Shown here piece after piece: positions 45,063 through 57,445 of a stretch of DNA of 64,000 nucleotides (position 1 is the stretch's first letter; the number at the start of each line of letters is the position of its first letter). The stretch lies in assembly GCA_029204225.1 (NCBI GenBank), contig CM055099.1:48658141-48722140 (forward strand), read 5' to 3'. The notes under the pieces were generated by a model, which was given only the letters and a program-made list of their open reading frames with translations, was not told the origin of the DNA and did not search any database. The position numbers and the translations under genes were made by a program. This DNA comes from Diphasiastrum complanatum (taxonomy: Eukaryota; Streptophyta; Lycopodiopsida; Lycopodiales; Lycopodiaceae).

Positions 45063-45545
45063 AATCTTCTTCATCGAAGTATGTGTCTATGGAAAACCTT
45101 CGCTTCGGTGATTGCTCAGCAAATGAGACATCAAACTGAAGACAATCCACCATAGCTAAGGCTTCGGTCAAGTTTACTACATTGATTTGCGAATCGTTGC
45201 GTATGACAATTTTCCTCCAATGACGTCCGTCATTTGACTCCTTTTCGGAATGGATAGTAGTGACAGAGCTAGAAACCCCACCAAAAGCGTTAAAGTAAAT
45301 GTGTGCACCTAATAAAGAAAATCGGCGGCTCTGCTACTAAATGTTACAACCCCCATAAATATTCGATTGCCTTGAAGGTTGACGCACGTCCTATACCAGT
45401 GACGATGCACCGTATTTGCCCATCCATAGGTTGACCCACCCCCATGCACTAGAGCTATCGACATCCTCATGCCTAGTCAAGCCTCCTGCGATAACTGGCT
45501 TCTCATACCACCAGCCATGGCCCTTGTATAACATAGATCCAGTAC
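45063..45545 (-). pseudogene. Unrecognised protein-coding remnant abutting the LTR
   Basis: On the minus strand an open reading lacks a start Met. It gives GHGWWYEKPVIAGGLTRHED and SSSAWGWVNLWMGKYGASSL; after breaks come RFSLLGAHIYFNAFGG, NDGRHWRKIVIRNDSQINVV and NLTEALAMVDCLQFDVSFAE, ending SIDTYFDEED directly at the LTR start. Composition (Trp, Gly, His, mixed hydrophobics) is that of a folded protein. I do not recognise it. It may be the last ORF of a family 1 element or an interrupted host exon. Confidence 0.45.
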
Positions 45546-45567
45546 TTTACTTGCTATTGTATGGACG

Positions 45568-45945
45568 AGGCGAGTCAAAATATTGAAAGAATAAAGAGAA
45601 ACCTCAGTTGGCGAGTCAAATAGTGTGAGTCAAAAAAAAACAAAAAATGGGCAGGAATTTTGAAATGGCAAGTCAAAAACTTTTTAACTTGTCGATTACC
45701 AGAATGGTAGTTCTGAGGCTATTGGACACCCCACCCTGTGTTGATGGCGAGTCAAACGGTTGCAAAAGTGTAAAAAAGTGGGCTGGCGAGTCAAAATATT
45801 GTTGGCAAGTTAGTGCGAGTTAAAAATTTTGACTTGCTGAGATCATAGAATGGACCTAGAAACCTGCTCAGCTCAATGGAACAGTGGCGAGTTAAAATGA
45901 TGAGAAAAAAGTAGAGAAAAGCTTGAGGACGAGTCAAAAAACTAT
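45568..45945. repeat. Interspersed GGCGAGTCAAAA motif array
   Basis: The 12-mer or close variants (GGCAAGTCAAAA, GTGAGTCAAAA, GGCGAGTTAAAA, GACGAGTCAAAA) occur about nine times at irregular spacing in 380 bp, for example at 45569, 45610, 45748 and 45784. Confidence 0.8.
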
Positions 45946-46149
45946 CAAAATACAATAAAACATCAAACAAATGCAAATAGAAAACCCATCTAAAGAGTAG
46001 CTTAGCACCGTCTCCCGACAATGGCTCCAAAAAGATATTGGACTCTTTTTGTGCCTCCCTAATCTGTGCGATCAAGAGGGCAAATAAGGGGCTTGGATCT
46101 CCAATCGGGTGAGTATCGGTGCAATACGGGCTTCGATCCAATGGGGAGA

Positions 46150-46340
46150 GGGTTGAACTACAAATCTAAGATGGGATCTAAGCCTACCAAGAGTGTCAAT
46201 CTTGGTGTAGGATTTAACGGTGGAATGGCTTAGATGTGGGTGTGAGATTCCAATCTTCTTGCTTCTTCTTTTTGGGGTTTTGGTTTCGGTTTGATCCTCT
46301 TCTTGGATCTTGCTTTCTTGGTTTAGGGTTTAGGGTTTTA
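46150..46340. other. Non-coding stretch with telomere-like triplet
   Basis: GGTTTAGGGTTTAGGG (46320-46335) contains plant telomere-type TTTAGGG units. They are too few to be a telomere tract. Nothing else was identified. Confidence 0.5.
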
Positions 46341-47213
<873 letters not shown>

Positions 47214-47229
47214 TTTTTGGTTCACCCAA

Positions 47230-47556
47230 AAATTGTGAAGAAGAATGAATCACTAAGATCCAATATGTCCATTTAATCTTTGGTTATAAATAACAACATA
47301 TCTACCACCATTGACAATGTAGAAATCTAACATCTACTACACATAGAAGATGCAAACTCAATAAGATCGTGATCAAACAACATATGTAAGATAAAATGAA
47401 GTTGATGGCCATACAATAGTAGCACCATAATAGGTCTCACACGTGTGGATCCAATACTCAACATACAATTGCATTCTACACACAAGATTGTAAGATATCA
47501 ATACTATAATGCAAAAATGGATATATGGACCCAAAGAGGACTCATGTATAAGCATG

Positions 47557-47647
<91 letters not shown>

Positions 47648-47700
47648 CTCTCCATGCTTGTAAACTATTTATAACAAGTCCATGTTGTTCTTCATAAGAG
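47230..47700 (-). mobile_element. Family X LTR (minus copy 2) with (GA)n expansion
   Basis: The reverse complement aligns with the other family X LTRs (ACCAAAGAT, TAGATGTTAGAT, CATGCTTATACATGAGTCCTC, TATAAAT region). CACACGTGTG is at 47438-47447. A (GA)43 tract at 47560-47645 replaces a short CTCTCTC seen in the other copies. Confidence 0.75.
47560..47645. repeat. (AG)n microsatellite inside a family X LTR
   Basis: 86 bp uninterrupted. Confidence 0.97.
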
Positions 47701-49205
47701 CTTGGTACTCAATATCCATTGCTTGGATCCACTCCTCTTTTTGTATTGCCTCATCTACACATGTAGGTTCATCGAAAGAGGTTAGGGAAGCATAGTTTGT
47801 ACCTCCAACAACTTGCTTACCTTTTTCATCATATGTGAGCCTTGAAGGTGTTGCCTTTGCCTTGATGTCCTCCTTGGCTTTTGACTTGATGAAGGGCCTT
47901 TATCAACATCATCCAAAGTACCATCCATGTCATCAACATCAAGAATGTTAGATCCAACCACAACATAATTACTTCAAGACACCTTTGGAATATTTCCCTC
48001 ATAAAAAATGACATCTCTTCCAATGATCACTTTATTAGTAGAAGGAATGTAAACCTAGGCGTTGCTCACCTCACTATAGCCAACAAATATACCTTTCCTT
48101 GAAGATGGATCCTCCTTTCTCCTATCATCAAGTGTTATGTTGATATAGCAAGTGCATCCAAAAGTTCTAAAAAACTTGACACTCGACCTCCTTCCAAACA
48201 GCATTTTAAAAGGGCTTTTTCCATCCAATAAAGCACTCGGCCACCTATTACATAGAAAGTTAGCACACAACAAAGCTTGATCCCAAAATGGTTTTGGAAG
48301 ATTAGCTCCTAACCTCATGGCTTTTTCACCTTCACACAAGGTTCTATTCTCGACGGCTTGTGTACTCCCTCTTGATCCCATGCTCTTCACAAAAGGCCTT
48401 AAACTTGGTAGAGATATACTCACCACCATTGTGACTCCTCAAGAACTTGATCTTTGTAGAGAATTGGACCTCCCTTGCAATCTTGAATTTGACAAAGACA
48501 TCATATACCTCATCCTTGCTCTTTAGTAGATATACCCAACAAAATCTACTAAAATCATCAATAAAGATTACATACATCTTAGCTCTTCCATTGCTAATAG
48601 TAGCAACACTATGAATATCCGAATGCACAACATGAAAAGGCATAGTAGATCTAGATGTAGATCTATTATAAGGTAACCTATGTGACTTTGCCAACGCACA
48701 TTGCTCACAAACATGATTGATGCTAGGTAAGGACTTTGGAAGACCAATCACAACTTGATTTCTTGCCATTACCTCCAATGACTTGAAGTTGAGACGCCCC
48801 ATCCTTTTGTGCCAAGCTTCTTGAATTGACATTTGCTCTCTTGCCACACATCCAACTTGGTTAGCAATAACACAAGCATCAAGTTTGAATAATTTACCTT
48901 GCCCTTTGCCTCTTGCAATCACAATATTCTTTTTTTCTTGATCAAGCATGTATCACCATCAAACTCAACCTTAAGACCCTTGCTTAGCAACACTAAGTAG
49001 GTTCTCAGTAATTGAAGGTATGAACAAAACATGTTTCAAATGAACATTCCTGATTGTAAAAAAGAAAAATAGGAATTGTGCCAATCCCTTATTGCACACG
49101 CACCATCATTGGCCGTGTAGATCACCCTCTTGTCATCTCCATATGCCAACAAAGATGTGAAATACTCTATGTGAAAAGTCATGTGTGAGCTTGCTCTACT
49201 ATCAA
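47700..49205 (-). pseudogene. Family X copia protease, integrase and pre-RT region
   Basis: Minus strand, right to left: protease VDSRASSHMTFHIEYFTS, GAG-pre-integrase (EAWHKRMGRLNFKSL, CEQCALAKSHRLPY), then integrase. The first Asp is in VVHSDIHSVATI. The second is lost (LRSHNGGEYIS, His for Asp). A frameshift near 48400 precedes VENRTLCEGEKAMRLGANLP with the Glu, then FRTFGCTCYINITLDDRRKE and GIFVGYSE. The pre-RT part, SLTSFDEPTCVDEAIQKEEW, ends at about 47700 where the LTR begins. RT and RNase H are missing. Confidence 0.8.
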
Positions 49206-49207
49206 CC

Positions 49208-49617
49208 TGTTGGAAATTAAGTCCACGGTTGTCTCCTTGGAATCACAAGTTAGACAGCCAAATTATTTGAAGAACGTCTACAACGGCCTTCCGGCTGATC
49301 TCTAGCAAAGGGTAACCAATCCTATCATAATTTCAAGTTCAAATGTGAAGTTCAGTTACTTGAAGTCATTGAAGACTTGGCCATCTTCAAGGACTTCCAA
49401 GAACTGGCATTTAGAACAAGTCTGCATATTTACGTTACTTTTTCAACAGTCTAAAGAAATACACTAAGTGTCGCAACAGTCTGCAGAAATACTCTAAGTG
49501 TCGCTACAGTCTGCAGAAATGAACTATCTTTTTCACAGTGTCGGCTTTTTCCCGAAAAGTGACAGTGTCAGCTTTTCCCACAAATTCAACTTTTTGCGAC
49601 AATGTCGGCTTTTTGGC
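49208..49617 (+). mobile_element. Family W 5' LTR, truncated
   Basis: Starts TGTTGGAAATTAAGTCCAC exactly where the family X protease coding ends. It repeats 49800-50210 closely, including GCGACA and GTGTCGGC words, and then stops. Confidence 0.8.
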
Positions 49618-49799
49618 TTAGTATGATTTCATTCGAGAGAAAGTTTTCTCAGGGCAAATGATCCTTCAATATTGCTCCACAACAGAAATGGTCGCAGACA
49701 TCTTCACCAAAGCACTTCCCAGGATCAAGCATCAGAAGTTCTTCAACATGCTGAACCTGATGAAGATACCAAGGTAACAACCGTGACCTTAAGGGGGAC
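49618..49799 (+). pseudogene. Family W copia RNase H end and polypurine tract
   Basis: The plus strand reads FIREKVFSGQMILQYCSTTE and MVADIFTKALPRIKHQKFFN, the C-terminus of copia pol. It is followed by CCTTAAGGGGGAC, the polypurine tract, and the 3' LTR. The minus copy at 60752-61020 has the same text. Confidence 0.8.
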
Positions 49800-50853
49800 T
49801 GTTGGAAATTAAGTCCACAGTTGTCTCCTTGGAATCACAAGTTAGACAGTCAAATTATTTGAAGAACGTCTACAACGGGCTTCCGGCTGATCGGGTAACC
49901 AATCCTATCATAATTTCAAGTCCAGATGTGAAGTCCAATTACTTGAAGTCATTGAAGACTTGGCCATCTTCAAGGACTTCCAAGAACTAACATTTAGAAC
50001 AAGTCTGCAGATTTACAATACTTTTTCAACAGTCTGCAGAAATACACTAAGTGTCGCAACAGTCTGCAAAAGTACTCTAAGTGTCGCTACAGTCTTTGAA
50101 ATGAACTACCTTTTTCACAGTGTCGGCTTTTTCCCGAAAAGCGACAGTGTCGACTTTTTTCAAAAACCGACACTTCAGCATAGTTCACAAATTCAACTCT
50201 CTGCGACAGTGTCAGCTTTTCCCAAAAAGCGCCTAGTTCACAAGGTCAACTTTTTGTGACAATGTCAGCTTTTTCTCATTTTTTCAATAAAGCGACACTC
50301 ATCTTAAACTTCTTCCCGTCAACTATTTTGAAAAAGTTAACTTGTTTTAAAGGCACTATTAGTTTTTTAAAGGATAGTGTCGTCTTTTTAAGGGCACCGT
50401 CGGCTTTTTATGGACAATGTCACCTTTTTAAGGGCACTGTCGGCTTTTTCGCAAAATCTTGAAGAGAAGAAAAAAAACCCGACAGTCGTCTATTTTCAAC
50501 GAGGAACGTTCCCGGTAACTTCTCAAAAATGTGAAGTGAGAGAGCCACTTCATGTAAAACGCGAAGTGAGAGCTCTATTTGCAGCATCCTCGTCCAGGTC
50601 AACATTCCCTACATGTTGATTGTGTAAACAATGTATAGTTGTCATCTCAAGCCAATACTTCCAAGTACAACGGCTTGCCTAATCAGATGACAAATATTTA
50701 TTGTAATTAATACATGGATGCAATATATAAATGGATCATCCAAGCACACTCTATGTGATGCTCCGTCTGCGAGACATGTGATTTGAGCCTCCCAGTTACA
50801 CTGCCATTTTGGTTGTAATTGCTATTTTATTGTGCTTCAGTGTAATATAGCAT
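49800..50853 (+). mobile_element. Family W 3' LTR, fused at its right end to family A leader
   Basis: Starts TGTTGGAAATTAAGTCCAC after the polypurine tract. It has a U3 region full of GCGACAGTGTCG and GTGTCGGC words (50110-50450) and TATATAAATGG near 50726. The sequence ...CAGTGTAATATAGCA is the part before GCATCATGC in the minus copy (33.4 kb); here it is joined to TCAGAGCCTAGTACAAGAGG of family A. Confidence 0.8.
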
Positions 50854-52262
50854 CAGAGCCTAGTACAAGAGGTTTTGTTGAAATTGATAGGGTTAATCCA
50901 AATCAAAGCCAAAATTAGCAGTTTTTTGGAAACTAGTCAAATTTTGTGTGGCGAGTTGGATTTGATAGCTATCCTCAAATTATTTGGTCCAGATCTTGCT
51001 GTGGGCTGTAGGAACCCTTTTCACACGTGTGAGGCCGTACAGCTCCAGTTTTGATTTCTCTCAAAAATTTGTACAATTTGACTCACACACCCAATTCGAG
51101 TGATTTTTAGTGCAAAATCAAGCATTTTCTATAGAGAATCTAATCCCATGATTAGTTCTTGGATTAGATCAGCCAAGAAATTAAATTTGAAGCTTGAATT
51201 AGGTGCATTAATTGATTATCTTTGATTTTTTGAGTGCATGTTGAAGTTGAGAGTGATTTTGCCAAAAATCATAGATTGAGTGATATGCAAGGTGAGAGGA
51301 TGAAATCCATTGTACCATCACACTAGATTTGTTCAAAAGTGATAGGGTCAAGTTTAGAAGCATCAATTTTCTAGAAAACATCTTTGGATCTGTCCTCCAA
51401 GTGAAACCTTTGAGAGTTTCTAGTGCATATAGAGCATCTATGCAAATCTTTTGTAGAATTTGACATAGATTGGCTTAAATTGAGAGTTCTAGAGTGATTG
51501 TAAGGTTTGAAAAAATTCATTAAGGTGTCTATGGCAAATGTGTAGAGAGAGATCCAATTTTCTAAGAGTTCCTTCCTTTGTAGAGGGCAAGATCAAGAAG
51601 CTCATTTTGTGTTGTTATTGGTGGAGAGTTTGTCTCTTCCTAAGTGATCAAATCTTTCTAAGTGGCATTAGCTCTTTGAAGCACAATATCTTGTGAGAAA
51701 AATCACAACTTTTGATTTTGAATTTCATTCCAAGTCTTAAAAAGTAGAGTAATTGGTGGAATCCAATAGGAGTGATTCAATTCAATTTGTTGAGCAAAAA
51801 TTGACATAGTATGTATGAAACTCAAATTAGTTCTATTCAACCTTCTTTGTGAGAGTGTGAGGGTCAATTTGTGATCCCATTTGATGTCTAGAATGAGGAG
51901 GAGTCCATATTTGAGTATTCATGCATGGTTGAGATCTTTGTCAATCTCTAGTAGTCTAATTTTTAAGCTTTGTGAAAAATTGGTGGTATAGTTTGTTTTC
52001 AAATCAAATCAAATTCATTCTAAATCTCAAGAGTGAGATTATTTGGGTCAAGAGTGAGTCCAAAAGAAGTGATTAAGCACCATATTCATATATGTTGTAC
52101 ATATGATTTAATTCATGTACCATATTCATATATGTTGTACATATGATTTAATTCAAGTTCTAGTGGCTAAAATGGCCAAAAACTAGTTTTCTAGACATAT
52201 GACACATGGCATCAATCTATTGATTGCATGAGCCACATCCTTTGGTTAGGTGTCATATCCCA
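50854..52262 (+). mobile_element. Family A copy C: leader fused to LTR U3
   Basis: 50854-52077 matches the leader at 26466-27752 (same CACACGTGTG at 51022). At 52078 (...GAAGTGATTAAG|CACCATATTC) it jumps to LTR U3 sequence matching 44696-44834 and 30240-30375. A TACATATGATTTAATTCA-containing word is duplicated there. All ORFs are deleted. Confidence 0.8.
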
Positions 52263-53455
52263 TGTGTAATTGTGGACACTCCTAAATACATATTATGAAT
52301 GCTAAAATGTGATTATTCAAAATTAAAGATTGGGATTATTAATTTTGATTGCTTGTGCTACTAAAAATTGTTTTATAGATTTGAATGAAGACAATGATTT
52401 GGCAAGTGACAACAATAAATTTTTTAATACCAGAATCAGTTAGAACTTGAAAAGGTCTTCAGGCCTCAACAAGTTTAAGGCTAAAGAATAAGTTGCCAGA
52501 TCCTAATGATTTCAAGAATGGTAAACTGGATTTTTGGAATTCAGCTGAGTGGTTGGACATACACTCCAGTATTCCTTAATGATTAAGTATGGGATTAGAT
52601 TCCAATGAATTATGATTGACGAATCATAAGAATTTAACTATTTGTGATTGATGAATCATAAACAAATACTTAGTTATTATGAGTGTATGATTTCTAATCT
52701 ATTGAGTTGAGTTTAGATCTGTGTTTTGGAAATCTAAATCTCTTTACTCCAGTTTTTAATATGGGTCTCACAAGCATTTCTCATTAGGTAGATTGTTTTT
52801 TGCTTATGAAGAGATTTGCTTACCTTAGTGGATGGTATTCTACTACAGATTTAGTCTATAAGTGCTTGTGTACAAATTTCAGTCTATATCCCCAGATTTA
52901 TAGGAGACAGATAAAGCTATTAAGATACAAATAGTTGATGATTTTTGGCATGTGGTGTTAGAAATGGAGCTATTAACTCATTAGAGTAACTGCAATACTT
53001 TGGATTGAGTTATGATTTGCTAAGACTTGATGGATCTCCTAGAGATTTTAGATGACTGAATTGTGGTATTTTAGAATATTTGAATATTCTAAGAATACTT
53101 GTACCAAGAAGCATTACTTTCTGCAATAAATTGTGGATAAGTTTTAGACTATAATTAAAATGGAAATCCTTCAGCTTTTGGATTTGATAATAAAGTAAAG
53201 TCACCCAATGGTTCATGTAATTAGGATTACATGAAGGTGATGAACTTTTATTTGGAAGATTTATAGCTTAGTGTATCTTAAAGATTTGAGTTAGTATTCC
53301 TGAGTAGAGCCAAGCAATTGAAGAATTGTAGCATCTCTGAGTACTTATTCAGATGGAAAGACTAGTCTAAGAATAATGATTCATGGGTAAGACTTGGAAG
53401 CTTAAGGAATAATTTCATGTTTTCTTTTTCTCGTTCTAAGGACAGAACCTGTATA
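52263..53455. other. Unassigned AT-rich sequence
   Basis: No convincing coding sequence. It precedes a polypurine tract and LTR at 53468, so it may be the decayed 3' part of a gypsy element. Confidence 0.3.
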
Positions 53456-54060
53456 AGGAAGGAAGAATGTTACGGCCATATTCAACAAAGGACATGGAAT
53501 AGTCCTAATATGGTAGGCCGGTCCTCCAAGATTATTGGTCACGCCTAGATTTAATTCCACATCGAGGCCTGTTTGTGACTAATGACTTGGAGAGGACCCA
53601 AACACTCTAATTGAGACATATGGAGTAGTGCATGTACGTGTGACGGATATAGGCAAGAGGAATGCATGAAGAGTTGTGACCTATTTATAGTTGACCTGCA
53701 TGGGTTCATGAGCGGACTCTACTCTCTATATATTGAGGTAGAGATTATCCCGTCGACGACTTGGTCTAGGTTACCAGTTGAGCTCTTCTCCTCTTGCTAT
53801 CACATGGCATGGCTTGGGGGGGACTAGATCCCATATTGATCTAGGTTTGGTTGGGTGGTTTTGCACCATAGTCTCTCTTATTGTGGTCTCCTATCCTCAT
53901 CTTAGGGATTTTCCCTAGTGGTCTTTACAGGAAATGACCAACTGTCCTCGTAGTAGCATGACACCGTAGACTAGTGGTGTTGTGTCTTTGTTATGTTGTT
54001 CTCTTCTTCGATTTGATCCCATGTCAAGAAAACATGTAACATTCATCCTAGAGAGAGAGA
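53455..54060 (+). mobile_element. Polypurine tract and gypsy-type LTR
   Basis: AAGGAAGGAAGAA leads into TGTTACGGCC (53468). CTCTATATATTGAGG near 53725 is a likely TATA box. A short (GA)n lies at 54052-54076. The right end and partner LTR were not found. Confidence 0.5.
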
Positions 54061-54079
54061 GAGAGAGAGAGAGTGAGTG

Positions 54080-54480
54080 AGTTTAAACCTTATGATTTTA
54101 GGTAGCATCACTCACCCTTTACATAAGTTTATGGATGTTCCAGTGACTTTTCTCCACTATGTTGTTCTGTCATAAAATTGGCTTGGCCTACCAGCCTCAC
54201 CATTTTTTATGGCAAAAATTTTCATGTGGAAATGTCATTGGGAGATCCATTCTCCCATACATAAATTCCCATTTTCCTTGTAGCCTTGCTCGGGCAGCCC
54301 AAGCAACCTACTTGGGCAAGAAATTATGGGCACGCCCGAGCAGCGGACTTGGGTAGAAAATTATGGCCTAGGCAAGGAATTTAAGAAAATACCATGACTT
54401 AGGGCTTTACGTTGGCTATAAATCCCCCAGTTCGAATTTATGCCCCTCAGTCTCAGCAAAACTTGTGTTTGTTCACTTTT
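54080..54480. other. Intergenic sequence, nothing recognised
   Basis: Contains short GGGCAGCCCAAG / CCGAGCAGCGG-like words around 54290-54350 but no gene. Confidence 0.4.
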
Positions 54481-54539
54481 CCTTCAAATAGACAAGTTGA
54501 TGTTGCTATTAGGTATGGTCAAAAGAGAGGTATTCACTT

Positions 54540-54880
54540 TATGAAATAAGCTTTAAACTTTCTGTCTAAAAATATTGACAACATTCAAGTACAAGTCTTG
54601 ATGGATTCTTCAATTTTCCCTTTAAGATATAGATCAATTATCAATGCTTGCCTCTAATAGTTGGTCAAAGGATTTCCTACAATGACAAGTAGTATTTCAA
54701 CCCTTGTCTCGTCCTAAGGCATGTGTGGTGTGGAAGTTAGAGAGGAAATACTTGAATATGTAGAAATAGAACTAGAAATAGGTAATGGTGAGATAAACAA
54801 ACAAAAGTTTGATGTCAGAGCGCTACCCAGCCCATGTTTCCATTGTTGAAAACTTGGGCATCATAAAAGTTATCAACAAC
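54540..54880 (+). pseudogene. Possible gag fragment with zinc-knuckle trace
   Basis: The plus-strand reading contains NIDNIQVQVLMDSSIFPLRY, an acidic REEILEYVEIELEIGNGEIN and ALPSPCFHC, then a stop and KLGHHKSYQ. This resembles a zinc knuckle (C-x2-C-x4-H) that has lost its last Cys. Short and broken. Confidence 0.3.
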
Positions 54881-56015
54881 AGCACGACAAAGAGTATCAA
54901 ACGTTGACTGACAGTCAGAAATCCAAAGAAAAGTACAAGACTTCTTCAAAAGTGCATGAAACGCGAAAATGATTTATGTTGCAATAAGATATTTACAATT
55001 TGTTGTCGTTGTCCATTTTGAAGCATTTGTTTATTCGAATAAACGTTATGTTCAATGTCTTTTTCATTTCGAATGAAATCACGTAGTATGCATTTTGTAT
55101 AATACGATCGATCACTGTTCTTGAGGCTCAAAAGTTCATGTTCTTTTCAAAATTGACATTTTTCTAATAAGATATTGAAAAAAAAAAACCTTCTTTTTGA
55201 TATGCAGGGTGATAAGTTGTGAATCTGATTATTTTAGTATTTTTATACACATATTCCTAATTGATCTATATATATTTCTTTTTGAAAATTATTTTTTTTC
55301 GCGATTACAATAAATCGTCGCCAATACTCATAAAAAGTCATGTTCTCAAGTTCTTCAGGTCTATATGTGTAGATATCAATTGGAAATGAGGAATGGGATG
55401 ACGAAGGTGAGTGGCTAACCCAAGGACTACGAACATGATGAACATCAGTTGGAATAGGCCAATCCTGGATGGCCTGAACTTTATGAGAATCCAGATGAAT
55501 GTGCCCATCACAAACAAGAAAACCAAGAAACTCGATCTCAGCAACAATTATAGAACATTTAGACAACTTAGCAAATAACTGATGATGTACAAGTAACTGA
55601 AAAACAGAGGAAATGTGGGAAACGTGCTCAGCAAGAGACTGGCTAAAAATAAGAATATCATCAAAATAAGCCAAGACACGATGACCAAGAAGCGGATGAT
55701 GTTATTCATCACATTCTGGAACGTAGGAGGGCCATTAGTAACACAAAAAATAAGCACATGAAATTCAAAGAAACCAAGATGAGTACAAAAAATAGTCTTA
55801 TGTTCGTCAGAAGGGTGCATCCTAATTTGGTAATATCCAGAACGAAGATCTATCATAGAAAAGATCTTAGAGGTATGAGCTGGTCAAAGAGATCATCCAT
55901 GTGTAGAATAGGGTATTGATTACGAATAGTCAACTTATTTAAAGCACGGCAATCAATACAAAGACGTTTGGTACCATCTTTCTTACTAACAAGGAGAACA
56001 GGGACACCAAAATTT
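54868..56015 (-). pseudogene. Partial second copy of the gypsy RT region
   Basis: The minus strand from 56010 reads [40 protein letters not shown] and [20 protein letters not shown]. It then gives decayed GPPTFQNVMNN and the A-Y-F-D-D catalytic box (MAYFDDILIFSQSLAEHVSH), and CSIIVAEIEFLGFLVCDGHI. About 400 bp of unrelated sequence (54960-55380) lie before the next alignable piece (54868-54958, matching 57912-58000). Some parts are better preserved than in the main element at 58 kb. Confidence 0.7.
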
Positions 56016-56026
56016 AGTGAACTCCT

Positions 56027-56395
56027 CTTGAGATTAAGTGAAACATCCAAAGTGAACACTTACATCCTTGAGAGAGTAATTAGCCTAAAAAAGATCAAGA
56101 TAGTATTTGATATCAAGATTAGATCCATCATGGATATAATTCATTGTATGTGGACTAGTCAAGCTAGAAAGCATAATTTTGATGATCATCATTTTTTCAC
56201 ATGTTATGTCTTGATCTCTATAATCCTTATGAGGTTTGGAAGCCTAGGATTTCTCTATTTATGGTGCAGCCATCATGCATGTGGAGCTTTCAAATCAAAG
56301 GCCATCATCAAGCATGGAGGAAGCACATGATCATAGTGGCATATTGGTGGAGTACTCTTCAAAGGTCATCCTCAATAGCAGCACGTAATAAGGAA
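56027..56395 (+). mobile_element. Family A internal fragment inserted between gypsy pieces
   Basis: [20 protein letters not shown] aligns with LMRISEASKVDTYIHKQVVS at 28895-28950. The following NFDDHHFFTCY.. text aligns with NLDNHRKCILNGHTCC. It is more diverged than copies A and B. Confidence 0.6.
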
Positions 56396-57445
56396 TAATA
56401 CATCACAGGCATGTGTGAAAGCTGGAAGCTGTAAGCGATATGTAACTGGACTAAGAACCTCCAAAATGCGATAAGGCCCATAATAATGTGGGGCAAGCTT
56501 CTCAGTAGAAGCATGGCCCTAGACAAAATGATAACGTGCAAACCCGTAGGCGTAGATAAACCATATCTCCAAGCTGAAACTCAACATGGCGGCGGTGACG
56601 ATAAACTGAGGTCTGATAACGCTGCTGAATATGCTGTAAATGAGAACTGGCCCGGGCAATAAGCTCCGGGCACCTGATAGAAAGGATGCAAGTCACAGGT
56701 GTATTCTCAGGAGGAAGAGGAATGCCAAGTAAAAGAGGTGCATAGCCATGAGCTAATAAAGATGGTGAGACGCTTGTGCTGGTACTAACAGATCTGTTAT
56801 AGGGCTACTAAACATAAGAGAGATAAGCAGAATCCATAAAAAGCTATACATCCAAGATACGCATAAGCTCTGTCCAGAATATGGATGTAAACTTACTATC
56901 CCAATCAGAAATGATAGTACGAGAAAATCCATGCAAGCGAAAAATCTCAGATAGGAACAAACGTGCACACTGCTCTGCTGTGATAGTACTACGAACTGGT
57001 ATAAAATGTGCCTGTTTTGAGAACCTGTCAACTACCACCATACATAAATCGTGACCACGCTGGGTAATGGGGAAGGCCAAGGATAAAGTCCAGAGATATA
57101 TCAATCCACTGGCGATGAAGAATAGGCCAACTCTGGGGCAGACCAGCAGACTTAGCACGAGAGTACTTATTTCAAAGACAGAAAGGGCAGGTACGAATAA
57201 ATACAACAAGCTCAGATCGAAGAGAGGGACAATAGAAATGGTCCTTGAAATGAGCATAAGACTTCTGAAAACCAAAGTGACCCCCAACAGGGGACGAATG
57301 AGCATCCGACAACAATTGGGAACGGATACTCAGGGAACTAGGAATACAAAGAGAACCATAACGATAGAGACGATGGTCAACAATGGAATAAACCTGAGAG
57401 GATGGGACGAAACGGGAGGGGCAGAACTATAAACATCACAAAAAT
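56396..57445 (-). pseudogene. Ty3/gypsy integrase, decayed
   Basis: The minus strand reads GGHFGFQKSYAHFKDHFYCP and RTCPFC (remnant of the H-H-C-C zinc site), then QWIDISLDFILGLP (first Asp) and GFSRTIISDWDSKFTSIFW (second Asp). The Glu-containing segment is deleted or scrambled near 56780. The C-terminal part reads QTSVYRHRRHVEFQLGDMVY. There are many stops. A chromodomain or LTR is not present because family A sequence follows. Confidence 0.75.

Noticed and set aside
46320-46336. Interstitial telomere
   Set aside because: Only about two TTTAGGG units; too short to be more than a chance or promoter telo-box.
57067-57432. 121-codon plus-strand open frame
   Set aside because: It is the antisense of the gypsy integrase and RNase H tether, whose minus-strand reading shows clear domain motifs.
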